Positions 17,873 to 27,703 of a DNA stretch of 64,000 nt are shown piece by piece. Below the pieces are notes generated by a model that saw nothing but the letters and a program-made list of their open reading frames with translations, was not told the origin of the DNA and ran no database searches. The DNA comes from Pseudonocardia sp. HH130629-09 (GTDB taxonomy: Bacteria; Actinomycetota; Actinomycetes; Mycobacteriales; Pseudonocardiaceae), in assembly GCF_001294645.1 (NCBI RefSeq), contig NZ_CP011868.1, positions 930,001 through 994,000 of the forward strand, given 5' to 3'. The translations under genes were made by a program, and so were the position numbers. Within the stretch, counting starts at the first letter, position 1. Each line of letters begins with the position of its first letter.

Positions 17873-17897
17873 GGGGGCCTTCGATACGGTCCCGCCC

Positions 17898-19322
17898 ATG
17901 CCTTCGTCAGGGGTGTCCGGAACCCGGCTTCGCGCGCTGCGCGAGACGCGGTCGATGAGCCAGGCCGCACTCGCCCGGACGCTGGGGATATCCCCGAGCT
18001 ATCTCAACCAGATCGAGCACGGCTCGCGTCCGTTGACGGTGCCGGTACTGCTGCGGATCACCGAGGTGTTCGGCGTCGACGCGGCGTTCTTCGCAGCACG
18101 CCGCCCGGAGCGGCTGGTGGCCGAGCTGCACGAGGTGTTCGCCGAGACGTCGTCGGTGGCCGGAGCCGTTCCGCCCGCGCAGATCGAGCGCCTCGCCTCC
18201 GAGCTGCCGTCCGTGGCCGACGCGGTGCTGGAGATGTACCGGCGGTGGCGCAAGGCGGACGAGCACCTGGCCGCCGCGTCGGACGGGCCGCGTGACGGCA
18301 GCGACCGGGTGCGCACCGCGTCCCCGCACGAGCAGGTCCGCGACTACTTCTACCGGCGTCGCAACCACATCGCCGAGCTCGACGACCTCGCCGAGGCCCT
18401 GTCGGAGGAGATCGGGCTGCGTCGCGGTGAGGTCCGGCGCGCGCTGGCCGAGCGGCTGCGGAGCGCGCACGGCGTCAGCATCACCGGCCTCGACGACGAC
18501 GTCTCTGGCGCCGGCGAGCTGCACCGCTACGACCGGGTGAACCGGGTCCTGCGGCTGTCAACCACGCTGCGTGCGGGCCAGCAGGCGTTCCGGATGGCGA
18601 CGCAGCTGGCCTATCTCGAGCACGAGGACACCATCGAGGCGCTCGCCGCCGAGGACCCCGCCGACGATCGGACGCACACGCTCACCCGGATCGGGCTGGC
18701 CCGCTACTTCGCGGCGGCCCTGACGCTTCCCTACGGCGACTTCCGCGCCACCGCCGAGGCGTTCCGCTACGACGTCGAGCGGCTCTCGGACCACTTCGGA
18801 CAGGGCTTCGAGACGATCTGCCACCGCTTGTCCACCCTGCAGCGGCCGTCGGAGCCCGGGGTCCCGTTCTCGTTCGTCCGGGTCGACCGGGCCGGCAACA
18901 TGTCCAAGCGCCAGTCCGCGACCGGTTTCCACTTCTCGCGCGGCGGAGGGACGTGTCCCCTGTGGAACGTCTATCGGGCGTTCGCCTCGCCGGGGGAGAT
19001 CGACGTGCAGGTCGCGGCCATGCCGGACGAGGTCCGCTATCTGTGGGTCGCCCGGACCGTGAACGGGTCGCAGCGCCGGTGGGGCCGTCCGGGCAAGACG
19101 TTCGCGATCGCCCTGGGCTGCGAGGTCCGCCACGCGCACCGCCTCGTCTACTCCGACGGCCTGGACCTGGACACGCCGGCCGCCGCCACACCGATCGGGG
19201 CCGGATGCCGGGTGTGCACCCGGATGCAGTGTCCCCAGCGGGCTTTTCCCCGGCTGGACCAGGCACCGGCCGTGGTGGAGGACCGCAGCACGTTCGTGCC
19301 GTACCCGGCCCCGCCGGGCTGA
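17898..19322 (+). CDS. ramB: RamB/PrpR-type short-chain acyl-CoA-responsive regulator
   Basis: 474 residues. An XRE helix-turn-helix occupies about residues 8-64 ([22 protein letters not shown]). A central ImmA/IrrE-like helical region follows, and the C-terminal domain (DUF2083 type) begins near [18 protein letters not shown]. The C-terminal cysteines [19 protein letters not shown] and PQRAF match the Fe-S/acyl-CoA-binding domain known for Mycobacterium tuberculosis PrpR. The protein therefore probably senses short acyl-CoAs and controls glyoxylate and propionate genes. Divergent from aceA, and similar sites appear ahead of mmsA, suggesting a wider local regulon. ATG at 17898 chosen because the HTH begins 10 residues later. 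Confidence 0.92.
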   Translation: MPSSGVSGTRLRALRETRSMSQAALARTLGISPSYLNQIEHGSRPLTVPVLLRITEVFGVDAAFFAARRPERLVAELHEVFAETSSVAGAVPPAQIERLASELPSVADAVLEMYRRWRKADEHLAAASDGPRDGSDRVRTASPHEQVRDYFYRRRNHIAELDDLAEALSEEIGLRRGEVRRALAERLRSAHGVSITGLDDDVSGAGELHRYDRVNRVLRLSTTLRAGQQAFRMATQLAYLEHEDTIEALAAEDPADDRTHTLTRIGLARYFAAALTLPYGDFRATAEAFRYDVERLSDHFGQGFETICHRLSTLQRPSEPGVPFSFVRVDRAGNMSKRQSATGFHFSRGGGTCPLWNVYRAFASPGEIDVQVAAMPDEVRYLWVARTVNGSQRRWGRPGKTFAIALGCEVRHAHRLVYSDGLDLDTPAAATPIGAGCRVCTRMQCPQRAFPRLDQAPAVVEDRSTFVPYPAPPG

Positions 19323-19327
19323 GCGGA

Positions 19328-21109
19328 TCAGTGGACTGCCGGACGGTGCAGTAGCACGGCGGGCCGCCACCCCCGTAATGAGCTGAGCACGGCCAGCTCG
19401 TCGGCCCGGTCGAGGTCGGCGACGGCCAGCGGGCGCTCGCGCAGCGTGCCGGTCCGGATCCGGTGGCCACGCTCGATGCCCGGCAGGCAGCCGACGCTCG
19501 CAGGCGGGGTCCACCACCGCCCCTCGATCCGTGCGGCGAGGGTCGCGATGCCGGTCTCGACGACCGCACCCGCATCGTCGATCAGGATGACGTCGTCGGC
19601 CTCCGGATGACGCGCGCGCCGTACTTCGTAGACCTCGCGACGGCTGGTCTTGTGCCGGGTCCAGCACGTCGAGGTGTCGACCGGCTCGTCATCCGTCGCG
19701 AGCCGCACGGGGCCCGCTGTCGCGGGCGGTAACGGCCCCACATCGACCGTCGCGGTGCCGTCGCGGTGACAGCAGAGCCGCACGCGGGCGGGCCCGGCAC
19801 CGGTCAGATGCCTGTCGAGCTCGCGGGCCACGGCGCCCGGGTCGTGGCGGAACCCGAAGTAGCGGGCGGACGCGGCGATCCGCGCGAGGTGATCGTCGCG
19901 CAGATGGATCCCGGATCCGGGGTCGTGGCGCATCGTCTCGATCAGGTGGAAGTCCCGCGGTGCCTCATCCAGGAGCCTGGCCTTGACCAGGAGCTCCGAC
20001 CACTCGGCAGCCGGGGCCGAGTCCCAGGTGATCCCGCCGCCGGTCCCGTAGGTGACGACACCACGCTCCCGGTCGACGAGTGCGCTGCGGATCGCGACGG
20101 AGAACCGCGCCCGGACCGGGGCGTCCCGTGGTCCGACGACACCGACCGCGCCGCAGTAGACCCCGCGCGCGTCGCCCTCCAGCTCGCGGATGATCTCCAT
20201 CGTGCGCCGCTTCGGCGCCCCCGTGACCGAGCCGCACGGGAACAGGGCACGGAAGAGATCGGCCGTGCCGACGCCGGGTGGGAGCTCGGCCCGCACGGTC
20301 GACGTCAGCTGGTGCACCGTCGGGAAGCGCTCGGGCCGCAGCAGGTCGGCCACCGCGACCGTCCCGGGAACTGCGATCCGCGCCAGGTCGTTGCGCACCA
20401 GATCGACGATCATGATGTTCTCGGCGCGCTCCTTCGGGCTCGACCGCAGACGGTCCACGGCCTCGGCGTCCTCGGCCCCGGTGCGTCCGCGCGGTGCGGT
20501 CCCCTTCATGGGCCGCATCGTGATCCAGTCCCCGGAGACCTCGAAGAACAGCTCCGGGCTCGCGGAGGCGACGACGAACCGGCCGGTGTCGATCAGCGCG
20601 TTGTAGCGCCCGATCTGGTTGACGACCATCTGCCGGTAGAGCTGCTCGGGGTCGGCGGGTGCGCTCGCGCGAAGCGAGGTGGTCAGGTTGCACTGGTAGG
20701 TCTCGCCGGCCGCGATGTTCTCCTGCACCGCGTCCACGGCGCGGCGGTGTCGGTCGGCGGTCCACTCCGGTCGCCAGCCGAGGTCCACCGGCGGCGGGTC
20801 GGCGTCCTGCAGCGGGGGCGCCGGGCGCGGCTCGGCGACGCCGAACCAGGCCAGCGGCAGTCCCGGCACCGGACTCCGGGTGCGGAGCCCGGTGCCGAGT
20901 CCGGACGCGGCCTCGTAGGTGACGAAGCCGAACGCCCATCGGCCCGATGCGGTGACGGCATCGAGCCGCTCCATGACCCGGGCCACGTCGCACGGCTGCC
21001 AGGCCACAAGCTCCTCCTCGACCCGGTGGAACGCGGTCGCCGTCCCGCCCACCATGTCGTCGAACCGTGCCCACGGAGACCGCGGACGGGCCCGGTTGTC
21101 GCCGTTCAT
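19328..21109 (-). CDS. PabB-PabC fusion: aminodeoxychorismate synthase plus ADC lyase
   Basis: 593 residues. Residues about 1-370 form a chorismate-binding domain with WITMRPMKGTAPRGRT (the PMKGT lysine of PabB enzymes), SPKERAENIMIVDLVRNDL and FPCGSVTGAPKRRTMEI. After ARLLDEAPRDFHLIETM a class IV aminotransferase domain begins; WTRHKTSRREVYEVR carries the likely PLP lysine and DDAGAVVETGIATLAAR the typical strand. Together the two halves would turn chorismate plus ammonia or glutamine into 4-aminobenzoate for folate. The glutaminase (PabA) is not nearby. Converges with ramB with only 5 bp between stops. Confidence 0.92.
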   Translation of the reverse strand: MNGDNRARPRSPWARFDDMVGGTATAFHRVEEELVAWQPCDVARVMERLDAVTASGRWAFGFVTYEAASGLGTGLRTRSPVPGLPLAWFGVAEPRPAPPLQDADPPPVDLGWRPEWTADRHRRAVDAVQENIAAGETYQCNLTTSLRASAPADPEQLYRQMVVNQIGRYNALIDTGRFVVASASPELFFEVSGDWITMRPMKGTAPRGRTGAEDAEAVDRLRSSPKERAENIMIVDLVRNDLARIAVPGTVAVADLLRPERFPTVHQLTSTVRAELPPGVGTADLFRALFPCGSVTGAPKRRTMEIIRELEGDARGVYCGAVGVVGPRDAPVRARFSVAIRSALVDRERGVVTYGTGGGITWDSAPAAEWSELLVKARLLDEAPRDFHLIETMRHDPGSGIHLRDDHLARIAASARYFGFRHDPGAVARELDRHLTGAGPARVRLCCHRDGTATVDVGPLPPATAGPVRLATDDEPVDTSTCWTRHKTSRREVYEVRRARHPEADDVILIDDAGAVVETGIATLAARIEGRWWTPPASVGCLPGIERGHRIRTGTLRERPLAVADLDRADELAVLSSLRGWRPAVLLHRPAVH

Positions 21110-21160
21110 CCGGTGATCCTCACCTGGGTCGGACCGGGCCACGCCGCCGGACGGAGGCAC

Positions 21161-21229
21161 TCAGCAGGCCGCCGGGACCTTGCGGCGTTCCGCGCCCTCG
21201 TAGGCGGCCAGCGGACGGATCAGTGGATC
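21161..21229 (-). pseudogene. Possible remnant of citrate/methylcitrate synthase C-terminus
   Basis: One minus-strand frame ends DPLIRPLAAYEGAERRKVPAA before a stop at 21161. This resembles the C-terminal signature of citrate synthases; the intact copy in this window has NVLIRPVAVYAG at the same place. No upstream reading frame continues it, so it would be a short relic. It is 60 bp upstream of the PabB-PabC gene. Weak evidence based on about 20 residues. Confidence 0.3.
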
Positions 21230-21311
21230 TTGCGCTCGACGGTCTTGCGACCGACCGTGATGGAGGTCGCCCGGAGGATCCAGACGTGATGGAGCGCAAA
21301 TTTCTGCGGAT

Positions 21312-21373
21312 TTCGCATGGCCGGATGCGAAGACTGCCAACTATGAATTCGAACTGCGTTGCCAAGATGCGAA
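21312..21373. promoter_or_regulatory. Palindromic operator candidates upstream of mmsA operon
   Basis: TTCGCAT-ggccgg-ATGCGAA is a perfect 7-bp inverted repeat (21312-21331), and a third ATGCGAA lies at 21367-21373. Nearby AAATTTGCA-like strings occur at 21297-21303 (reverse) and about 21397. The half-sites resemble those between aceA and ramB. The 21110-21523 gap otherwise holds only the remnant described separately. The region is more AT-rich from 21290 on, as expected of a promoter for mmsA. Confidence 0.45.
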
Positions 21374-21523
21374 GTAATTAGCTGTAAACGGTCGAAGAAA
21401 TTTGCATGAGCTCGTGCATGGACATTGATGGAAGTCCGACTTTATGGTCTCCATCATTCGGTTCGAGGCGTCGTGGAACGCCCGTCAACCGCCTTCATTC
21501 GTCGTCGAAGGGTGTGTCGAATC

Positions 21524-23026
21524 GTGTCCGAGATCGTCGAGCACTTCGTGTCCGGAAAGCCGTGGACGGGATCGTCGGAACGGTTATCCGACGTGTACGA
21601 CCCGAACCGCGGGACCGTCCAGCGCCGCGTCCGCCTCGGGATGCCGTCCGATGTGGACGAGGTCGTCGAGGTGTCGGCGGCGGCGCAGCGGGAGTGGGCC
21701 GCGTGGAACCCGCAGCGCCGGGCCCGGGTGCTGATGCGCTTCCTGACGCTGGCGAACGAGCAGATGGACGAGCTCGCGGCGCTGCTGTCCTCCGAGCACG
21801 GCAAAACGCTGCCGGACGCGCGCGGCGACATCCAGCGCGGTCTCGAGGTCATCGAGTTCGCGACCGGCGCCCCGCACCTGCTGAAGGGCGAGTACTCCAC
21901 CGACGCGGGCCCGGGCGTCGACGTCTACTCGATGCGCCAGCCGCTCGGCGTCGTCGCCGCTATCACCCCGTTCAACTTCCCGGCGATGATCCCGCTCTGG
22001 AAGATCGGACCGGCACTGGCGTGCGGCAACGCCGTCGTGCTCAAGCCGTCCGAGCGTGACCCCTCGGTCCCGGTGCGGATCGCGGAGATGTTCGTCGAGG
22101 CGGGCCTCCCGCCGGGTGTGCTGAACGTCGTGCACGGGGACAAGGAGGTCGTCGACGCGCTCCTGGTCCACCCGGACATCGCCGCGGTGGGGTTCGTCGG
22201 GTCGACTCCGATCGCGGAGCACGTCTATTCGACGGCGACCGCGCACGGCAAGCGCGCCCAGTGCTTCGGCGGGGCCAAGAACCACCTGCTCGTGCTACCG
22301 GACGCGGACATGGACCAGGCCGCCGACGCGCTGACCGGCGCCGCGTGGGGTTCCGCGGGGCAGCGCTGCATGGCGATCTCGGTCGCCGTCCCGGTCGGTG
22401 AGCAGACCGCTGACCTGCTCGTAGCCAAGCTCGCCGAGCGTGCCCGGAACCTGACGGTCGGTCGGTCCGACTCGGAGACCGCCGACCTGGGGCCGCTGGT
22501 CGGAGCGGACGCGGACGAGCGCGTGCGCCGGGCGATCCAGGCCGGCGTGGACGAGGGTGCCGAGCTCGTCGTGGACGGCCGCGAGGTCGGCGCGCCCGAG
22601 GGCGGCGACGGCGGCTGGTTCATGGGTGGCTCGCTGTTCGACCGGGTCACCACGGTCATGTCGCTGTACCGCGACGAGATCTTCGGGCCGGTGCTCTCCG
22701 TCGTGCGCGCCGCCAACTACGACGAGGCGCTGCGGGTGGCGAACGGCCACCGGTACGGCAACGGCGTCGCGATCTTCACCCGGGACGGCGACGCCGCCCG
22801 CGACTTCGCATCGAAGGTCGAGACCGGCATGGTCGGCGTCAACGTCCCGATCCCGGTGCCGATCGCGTACCACACGTTCGGCGGCTGGAAGGCGTCCGGA
22901 TTCGGCGACCTGAACCAGCACGGCCCGGACTCGTTCAAGTTCTACACCCGCACCAAGACCGTCACGTCGCGCTGGCCCTCCGGGATCAAGGACGGCGCGT
23001 CCTTCGTGATCCCGACGATGTCGTGA
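21524..23026 (+). CDS. mmsA: (Methyl)malonate-semialdehyde dehydrogenase, CoA-acylating
   Basis: 500 residues from GTG 21524, chosen over an upstream in-frame ATG (21425) because it gives the family length and follows a GAAGG site. Aldehyde dehydrogenase motifs: PFNFPAMIPLWKIGPALACGN, the Rossmann loop GFVGSTPIAEHVY, FGGAKNHLLVLPDAD and the catalytic Cys in GSAGQRCMAISVAV. The GGAKNH signature and the C-terminal FYTRTKTVTSRWP typify MmsA. It converts methylmalonate semialdehyde to propionyl-CoA, the last step of valine degradation. First gene of a five-gene operon in which every junction overlaps by 4 bp. Confidence 0.95.
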   Translation: MSEIVEHFVSGKPWTGSSERLSDVYDPNRGTVQRRVRLGMPSDVDEVVEVSAAAQREWAAWNPQRRARVLMRFLTLANEQMDELAALLSSEHGKTLPDARGDIQRGLEVIEFATGAPHLLKGEYSTDAGPGVDVYSMRQPLGVVAAITPFNFPAMIPLWKIGPALACGNAVVLKPSERDPSVPVRIAEMFVEAGLPPGVLNVVHGDKEVVDALLVHPDIAAVGFVGSTPIAEHVYSTATAHGKRAQCFGGAKNHLLVLPDADMDQAADALTGAAWGSAGQRCMAISVAVPVGEQTADLLVAKLAERARNLTVGRSDSETADLGPLVGADADERVRRAIQAGVDEGAELVVDGREVGAPEGGDGGWFMGGSLFDRVTTVMSLYRDEIFGPVLSVVRAANYDEALRVANGHRYGNGVAIFTRDGDAARDFASKVETGMVGVNVPIPVPIAYHTFGGWKASGFGDLNQHGPDSFKFYTRTKTVTSRWPSGIKDGASFVIPTMS

Positions 23027-24195
23027 GCGCCGGAGTGAGTGCCGACGAGAACCTCGCCGAGCTCACCGACGAGCAGCGGGCCCTCGTCGAGACGGCGGAG
23101 CAGTTCGCGACCGAGAAGATCGCCCCGGACGCCGTCGAATGGGACAGGGAGCACCATTTCCCGGTCGACGTGCTGCGTGACGCGGCCAAGCTCGGCATGG
23201 CCGGGCTGTACGTGGCCGAGGACGTCGGCGGGACCGGGCTGACCCGGATGGAAGCGGTCCTCGTGTTCGAGGCGCTGGCCACCGGGTGCCCGTCGGTGGC
23301 GGCCTACCTGTCGATCCACAACATGGTCGCCGCGATGATCGACCGGCACGGCGACGACGACCAGCGGCAGCGGTGGCTGCCCGGCCTGTGCTCGATGGAC
23401 GAGCTCGCCAGCTACTGCCTCACCGAGCCGGACGCGGGCTCGGACGCCGCCGCGCTCCGCACCACGGCGGAACGAGACGGCGACGGCTACCGGCTGAACG
23501 GCGTCAAGCAGTTCATCTCCGGTGCCGGCACGTCCGACCGGTACCTGGTGTTCGCCCGCACCGGCGGCCCCGGAGCTGGGGGCATCTCGGCGTTCGTCGT
23601 ACCCCGGGGTGCGACCGGCCTGCGGTTCGGACCCGACGAGCAGAAGATGGGGTGGAACGCCCAGCCGACCCGGCAGGTGGTGTTCGACGACGTCGGAGTC
23701 CCCGGGACCGACCGCCTCGGCGACGAGGGGGGCGGGTTCCGGATCGCGATGTCCGGACTGGACGGCGGCCGGCTGAACATCGCCGCGTGCTCGCTCGGCG
23801 GGGCGCGCGCGGCCCTGGACCGCGCGATGGAGCACCTGGCCACCCGGAGCGCGTTCGGCGCTCCGCTGGCCGACCGGCAGGCGCTGCGGTTCACGGTGGC
23901 CGACGCGCACACCGACCTGACCGCCGCGCGGTTGCTGCTGCACCGGGCGGCCCGCGCCGCGGACGCGGGCGAGCGGGACGCCACCCGACTGTGCGCCATG
24001 GCCAAGCGCCTGGCCACTGACACCGGACACGCCGTCGCGGACACGGCGCTGCAGCTGCACGGCGGCTACGGCTACCTGGCCGAGTACGGGATCGAGAAGA
24101 TCGTGCGGGACCTGCGCGTGCACAAGATCCTTGAAGGAACGAACGAGGTCATGCGCGTGATCGTCTCCCGCGGCCTGATGGGAGCGGAGAAATGA
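23023..24195 (+). CDS. Acyl-CoA dehydrogenase (isobutyryl-CoA dehydrogenase likely)
   Basis: 390 residues. GTG start overlaps the mmsA stop (GTGA). FAD and substrate motifs: SYCLTEPDAGSDAAALRTTA, GVKQFISGAGTSDRYLVFAR, and the C-terminal LHGGYGYLAEYGIEKIVRDLRVHKILEGTNEVMR, where the Glu of LEGTNE is the expected catalytic base. Being within the mmsA-mmsB operon, the probable reaction is isobutyryl-CoA to methacrylyl-CoA with electrons passed to ETF. Broader branched or short acyl-CoA use is possible. Confidence 0.93.
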   Translation: MSAGVSADENLAELTDEQRALVETAEQFATEKIAPDAVEWDREHHFPVDVLRDAAKLGMAGLYVAEDVGGTGLTRMEAVLVFEALATGCPSVAAYLSIHNMVAAMIDRHGDDDQRQRWLPGLCSMDELASYCLTEPDAGSDAAALRTTAERDGDGYRLNGVKQFISGAGTSDRYLVFARTGGPGAGGISAFVVPRGATGLRFGPDEQKMGWNAQPTRQVVFDDVGVPGTDRLGDEGGGFRIAMSGLDGGRLNIAACSLGGARAALDRAMEHLATRSAFGAPLADRQALRFTVADAHTDLTAARLLLHRAARAADAGERDATRLCAMAKRLATDTGHAVADTALQLHGGYGYLAEYGIEKIVRDLRVHKILEGTNEVMRVIVSRGLMGAEK

Positions 24196-25286
24196 GCGAC
24201 GTACGGGTGGAGCGCTCCGGTGTGATCGGACGCATCACGCTCGACCGGCCGAAGGCGATCAACGCCCTGACCCACGAGATGGTCCGGGACATCACCGCGG
24301 CGCTGGCGGACTGGTCCGACGATCCGGACGTCGGGATGGTCGTGGTGACCGGCGCCGGCGAGCGCGGTCTGTGCGCGGGTGGCGACATCCGGTCCATCCA
24401 CGACGACGCGGTCGCCGGCGGGAACGCCACCGAGGCGTTCTGGCGCGACGAGTACCGGATGAACTCAGTCATCAGCCGGTACCCGAAGCCGTTCCTGCCG
24501 GTGATGGACGGACTGGTGATGGGCGGCGGGGTCGGTCTGTCCGCCCACGCCAGCCACCGCGTCGTCACCGAACGGACCCGCATTGCGATGCCGGAGGTCG
24601 GCATCGGCTTCGTCCCCGACGTCGGCGGCACCTGGCTGCTCGCGCACGCCTCCGGTGAGCTGGGGACCCACGCCGCGCTGACCGGCGCCCAGCTGGGCGC
24701 CGGGGACGCGTGTGCGATGGGACTGGCCGACTGGTTCGTGCCCACCGACCGGGTGCCCGCCCTGCTCGCGTCGCTGGAGGACGCCCGCTGCACCGGTCCG
24801 GAGCTGGAGGAGCTGCTCGGCCACCTGCTCGAGGAGCTGGCGGACACCGAGCCGGAACCGGGACTGTGCGCCTCGCGCTGGTGGATCGACCGGTGCTACG
24901 CGAGCGACGACGCGTCGGAGATCGTCGCACGCCTGTCCGCCTCCGGTGTGTCGGACGCCGAGGACACCGCCAAGACGATCGGGCAGAAGTCCCCGACGTG
25001 CGTGGCCGTCGCGCTCGAGTCGCTGCGCCGCACGCGGAAGCTGGCGAGCCTGGAGGAGGCGCTGGACCAGGAGTTCCGGGTTTCGCTGCGGTGCCTCGCG
25101 GCGCCGGACATGGTCGAGGGCATCCGCGCCCAGGTGGTGGACAAGGACCGCACGCCCCGGTGGGACCCGCCGGTGCTGGAGAAGGTGAACGACGCCCGCG
25201 TGGCGGAGTACTTCGCGCCGCTGGCCGGCGTCGCGGAACTGGGACTGACGCAGGGATCAGGACAGGGAACGGAGGCTCGGCGATGA
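24192..25286 (+). CDS. 3-hydroxyisobutyryl-CoA hydrolase
   Basis: 364 residues, longer than an enoyl-CoA hydratase by the extra C-terminal helical region (SLEEALDQEFRVSLRCLAAPDMVEGIRAQ) that marks HIBCH enzymes. Crotonase-fold oxyanion segments are GLCAGGDIRSIHDD and MDGLVMGGGVGLSAHASHRV. The catalytic Glu lies in AMPEVGIGFVPDVGGTW, followed by Asp. It releases 3-hydroxyisobutyrate from its CoA ester, feeding MmsB, the next gene. Start ATG overlaps the previous stop (ATGA). Confidence 0.93.
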   Translation: MSDVRVERSGVIGRITLDRPKAINALTHEMVRDITAALADWSDDPDVGMVVVTGAGERGLCAGGDIRSIHDDAVAGGNATEAFWRDEYRMNSVISRYPKPFLPVMDGLVMGGGVGLSAHASHRVVTERTRIAMPEVGIGFVPDVGGTWLLAHASGELGTHAALTGAQLGAGDACAMGLADWFVPTDRVPALLASLEDARCTGPELEELLGHLLEELADTEPEPGLCASRWWIDRCYASDDASEIVARLSASGVSDAEDTAKTIGQKSPTCVAVALESLRRTRKLASLEEALDQEFRVSLRCLAAPDMVEGIRAQVVDKDRTPRWDPPVLEKVNDARVAEYFAPLAGVAELGLTQGSGQGTEARR

Positions 25287-26167
25287 GCACGATCGCGGTA
25301 ATAGGACTGGGCAACATGGGCGGGCCGATGGCCGCGAACCTCGTCTCGGCCGGGCACGACGTCCGCGGGTTCGACCTGGCCGAGCAGGCGTGCGCGACGG
25401 CATCCGCCGCCGGGGTCACCGTGGCGGGATCCGGTACCGAGGCGGTCCGGGAGGCCGAGGTCGTGATCACGATGCTGCCCGCGGGGCAGCACGTGCTCAC
25501 CGCCTACGACGAGCTGCTGCCCGCGTCGGCGGACGGTGCGGTCTTCGTCGACTGCTCGACGATCGACGCGACCTCGGCCCGGACAGCGCACGAGAAGGCG
25601 GCCGCGGCCGGACGCCGCAGCGTCGACGCCCCGGTCTCCGGCGGCGTCGTCGGCGCCGAGGGCGGGACGCTCACGTTCATGGCGGGCGGCGAGACCGATG
25701 CCGTGCAGGCCGCCGGGCCGATCCTCGCCGTGCTCGGCAAGCGGACGGTGCACTGCGGACCCGGCGGGGCCGGGCAGGTCGCGAAGATGTGCAACAACAT
25801 GGTCCTCGGTGTCTCCATGATCGCGGTGTCGGAGGCCTTCGTCCTCGCCGAGCGCCAGGGACTGGACCCGCAGGCGCTCTTCGACGTGATGTCGACGTCG
25901 TCGGGCCAGTGCTGGGCCGTGAGCACGAACTGCCCGGTGCCCGGTCCGGTGCCCGGTAGTCCCGCCAACCGGGAGTTCGCGGGCGGGTTCGCCGCTCCGC
26001 TGATGCTCAAGGACCTGCGCCTTGCCGACGCGGCCGCCGACGAGGCCGGGCTGACCCTGCGCCTCGGTCGGACCGCGACCGAGCGCTACACCGAGTTCGT
26101 GGACCGCGAGGACCGCGTCCGCGACTTCTCGGCGATCATCGAGGACGTCCGGGAGGCGGCGTCGTGA
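25283..26167 (+). CDS. mmsB: 3-hydroxyisobutyrate dehydrogenase
   Basis: 294 residues. N-terminal Rossmann motif [18 protein letters not shown] binds NAD(P). Substrate loop [22 protein letters not shown] and the catalytic lysine in [12 protein letters not shown] are intact, and the C-terminal [19 protein letters not shown] completes the beta-hydroxyacid dehydrogenase signature. It oxidises 3-hydroxyisobutyrate to methylmalonate semialdehyde, the MmsA substrate. Overlaps both neighbours by 4 bp, so the pathway enzymes should be made in fixed ratio. Confidence 0.95.
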   Translation: MSTIAVIGLGNMGGPMAANLVSAGHDVRGFDLAEQACATASAAGVTVAGSGTEAVREAEVVITMLPAGQHVLTAYDELLPASADGAVFVDCSTIDATSARTAHEKAAAAGRRSVDAPVSGGVVGAEGGTLTFMAGGETDAVQAAGPILAVLGKRTVHCGPGGAGQVAKMCNNMVLGVSMIAVSEAFVLAERQGLDPQALFDVMSTSSGQCWAVSTNCPVPGPVPGSPANREFAGGFAAPLMLKDLRLADAAADEAGLTLRLGRTATERYTEFVDREDRVRDFSAIIEDVREAAS

Positions 26168-26949
26168 GTGACTTCGAGACGATCCTCGTCGAGACGCCGC
26201 GCGACGGAGTCGGCCTGATCCGCCTGAACCGGCCCAAGGCCCTCAACGCGCTGAACCTTCAGGTGATGCGCGAGGTCGTGACCGCTGCCGCGGCGCTCGA
26301 CGCCGATCCGGGTGTCGGGGCGATCGTGCTGACCGGCTCGGACCGCGCGTTCGCGGCGGGAGCGGACATCTCCGAGATGGCCGCGATGAGCCACGCCGAC
26401 GTCGTCCGCGAGGACCTGTTCGCCGGCTGGGACGCGCTGACCCGGCTGCGGACGCCATTGGTCGCCGCCGTCGCGGGCCACGCGCTCGGCGGCGGATGCG
26501 AGCTGGCCATGCTGTGCGACGTGCTGATCGCCGCGGACAGCGCGCGCTTCGGTCAGCCGGAGATCAAGCTCGGCGTCATCCCCGGCATCGGTGGTTCGCA
26601 GCGGCTCACCCGGGCCGTCGGCAAGGCGAAGGCGATGGACCTGTGCCTGACCGGCCGGACCATGGACGCCGAGGAGGCCGAACGCGCCGGGCTGGTCAGC
26701 CGGATCGTGCCGGCGGCCGATCTGGTGGACACCGCCGCCGAGGTCGCGGCGACGATCGCGGGGATGTCCGCGACGACGGCGGCCGCGGCCAAGGAGGCAG
26801 TGAACGTCGCGTTCGAGTCCACGCTCGCCGAGGGGGTCCGCTTCGAGCGCCGCACGTTCCACGCCCTGTTCGACACCCCTGACCAGGCCGAGGGCATGGC
26901 GGCGTTCCTCGAGAAGAGGGCGCCGGAGTTCGGCTCCGGTCGGGCGTGA
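26164..26949 (+). CDS. Enoyl-CoA hydratase (EchA8-like)
   Basis: 261 residues, typical crotonase length. Oxyanion-hole segments are [13 protein letters not shown] and [20 protein letters not shown]. The two catalytic Glu positions are in GGGCELAM and in [25 protein letters not shown], and the tail FEKR-like [11 protein letters not shown] is standard. In this operon it would hydrate methacrylyl-CoA to 3-hydroxyisobutyryl-CoA. GTG start overlaps the mmsB stop. A strong hairpin follows 4 bp after its stop. Confidence 0.94.
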   Translation: MSDFETILVETPRDGVGLIRLNRPKALNALNLQVMREVVTAAAALDADPGVGAIVLTGSDRAFAAGADISEMAAMSHADVVREDLFAGWDALTRLRTPLVAAVAGHALGGGCELAMLCDVLIAADSARFGQPEIKLGVIPGIGGSQRLTRAVGKAKAMDLCLTGRTMDAEEAERAGLVSRIVPAADLVDTAAEVAATIAGMSATTAAAAKEAVNVAFESTLAEGVRFERRTFHALFDTPDQAEGMAAFLEKRAPEFGSGRA

Positions 26950-26952
26950 CAC

Positions 26953-26984
26953 GAGGGGCCGGGAGCATCCGCTCCCGGCCCCTC
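26953..26984. terminator. Bidirectional terminator hairpin after valine operon
   Basis: A perfect 14-bp stem (GAGGGGCCGGGAGC / GCTCCCGGCCCCTC) with a 4-nt loop lies between the convergent stops of the enoyl-CoA hydratase gene (26949) and cbtA (26993). It can serve both strands. Confidence 0.85.
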
Positions 26985-27703
26985 GCTCGCGCTCACGTGG
27001 CGGAGGCGAACTCCGTCTGCTCGGCCGGGTCGGCCCGGGCGACGACGCGCTCGGCGAGCGCGCCGAACACCGTGCCCAACACGCCCCACAGCAGGATCTG
27101 CGCCCCGATCGAGTAGAGCCGGAAGCGGTACAGCAGGTCCGCGTCGAAGCCCGGGAACACGATGCGACCGGTCGGGTCGAGCAGCGGTAGCGGCGTCTCG
27201 GTCAGGCTCGCGCCCGTGGCTCCGGCGTTCGCGGCCAGCGACCCTAGCTGCGGCAGCAGTGCCATCACCACCCCGATCACGACGACGAACGCCGCACCCG
27301 CCGTCAGAGCGGAAACGCCGGTGCCGAACCGCGGAGCCAGCCGCCGGCCGAGCGCGAGGGCGGCCAGCCCCACGACGACCGAGGCGACGACCATCACCAG
27401 GTACAGCCCGGACCGCGGCCCGATCGTGTCCGGGTTGCCGATCGACGGCGGGTTCGCGGGGTACTTCAGGAACGGGACGAGGAACATCGTCAGGAATCCC
27501 GCCCCGGCCACCCGCACGGCCAGCTGCCGTGGGCTGACGGATCCGACGCGGCCGTAGGCGAGGCAGTAGGCCACCCCGAACAGGCAGCCGATTGCCACCC
27601 CGAAGAAGACCATCCCGACGCCGATGCCGATGTTTCCCTGGACGGCCCGGCTGAAGATCTCCGGGTCCGCAGCCTCTGGTGCCTGCCCGGCGGCGACGGC
27701 GAG

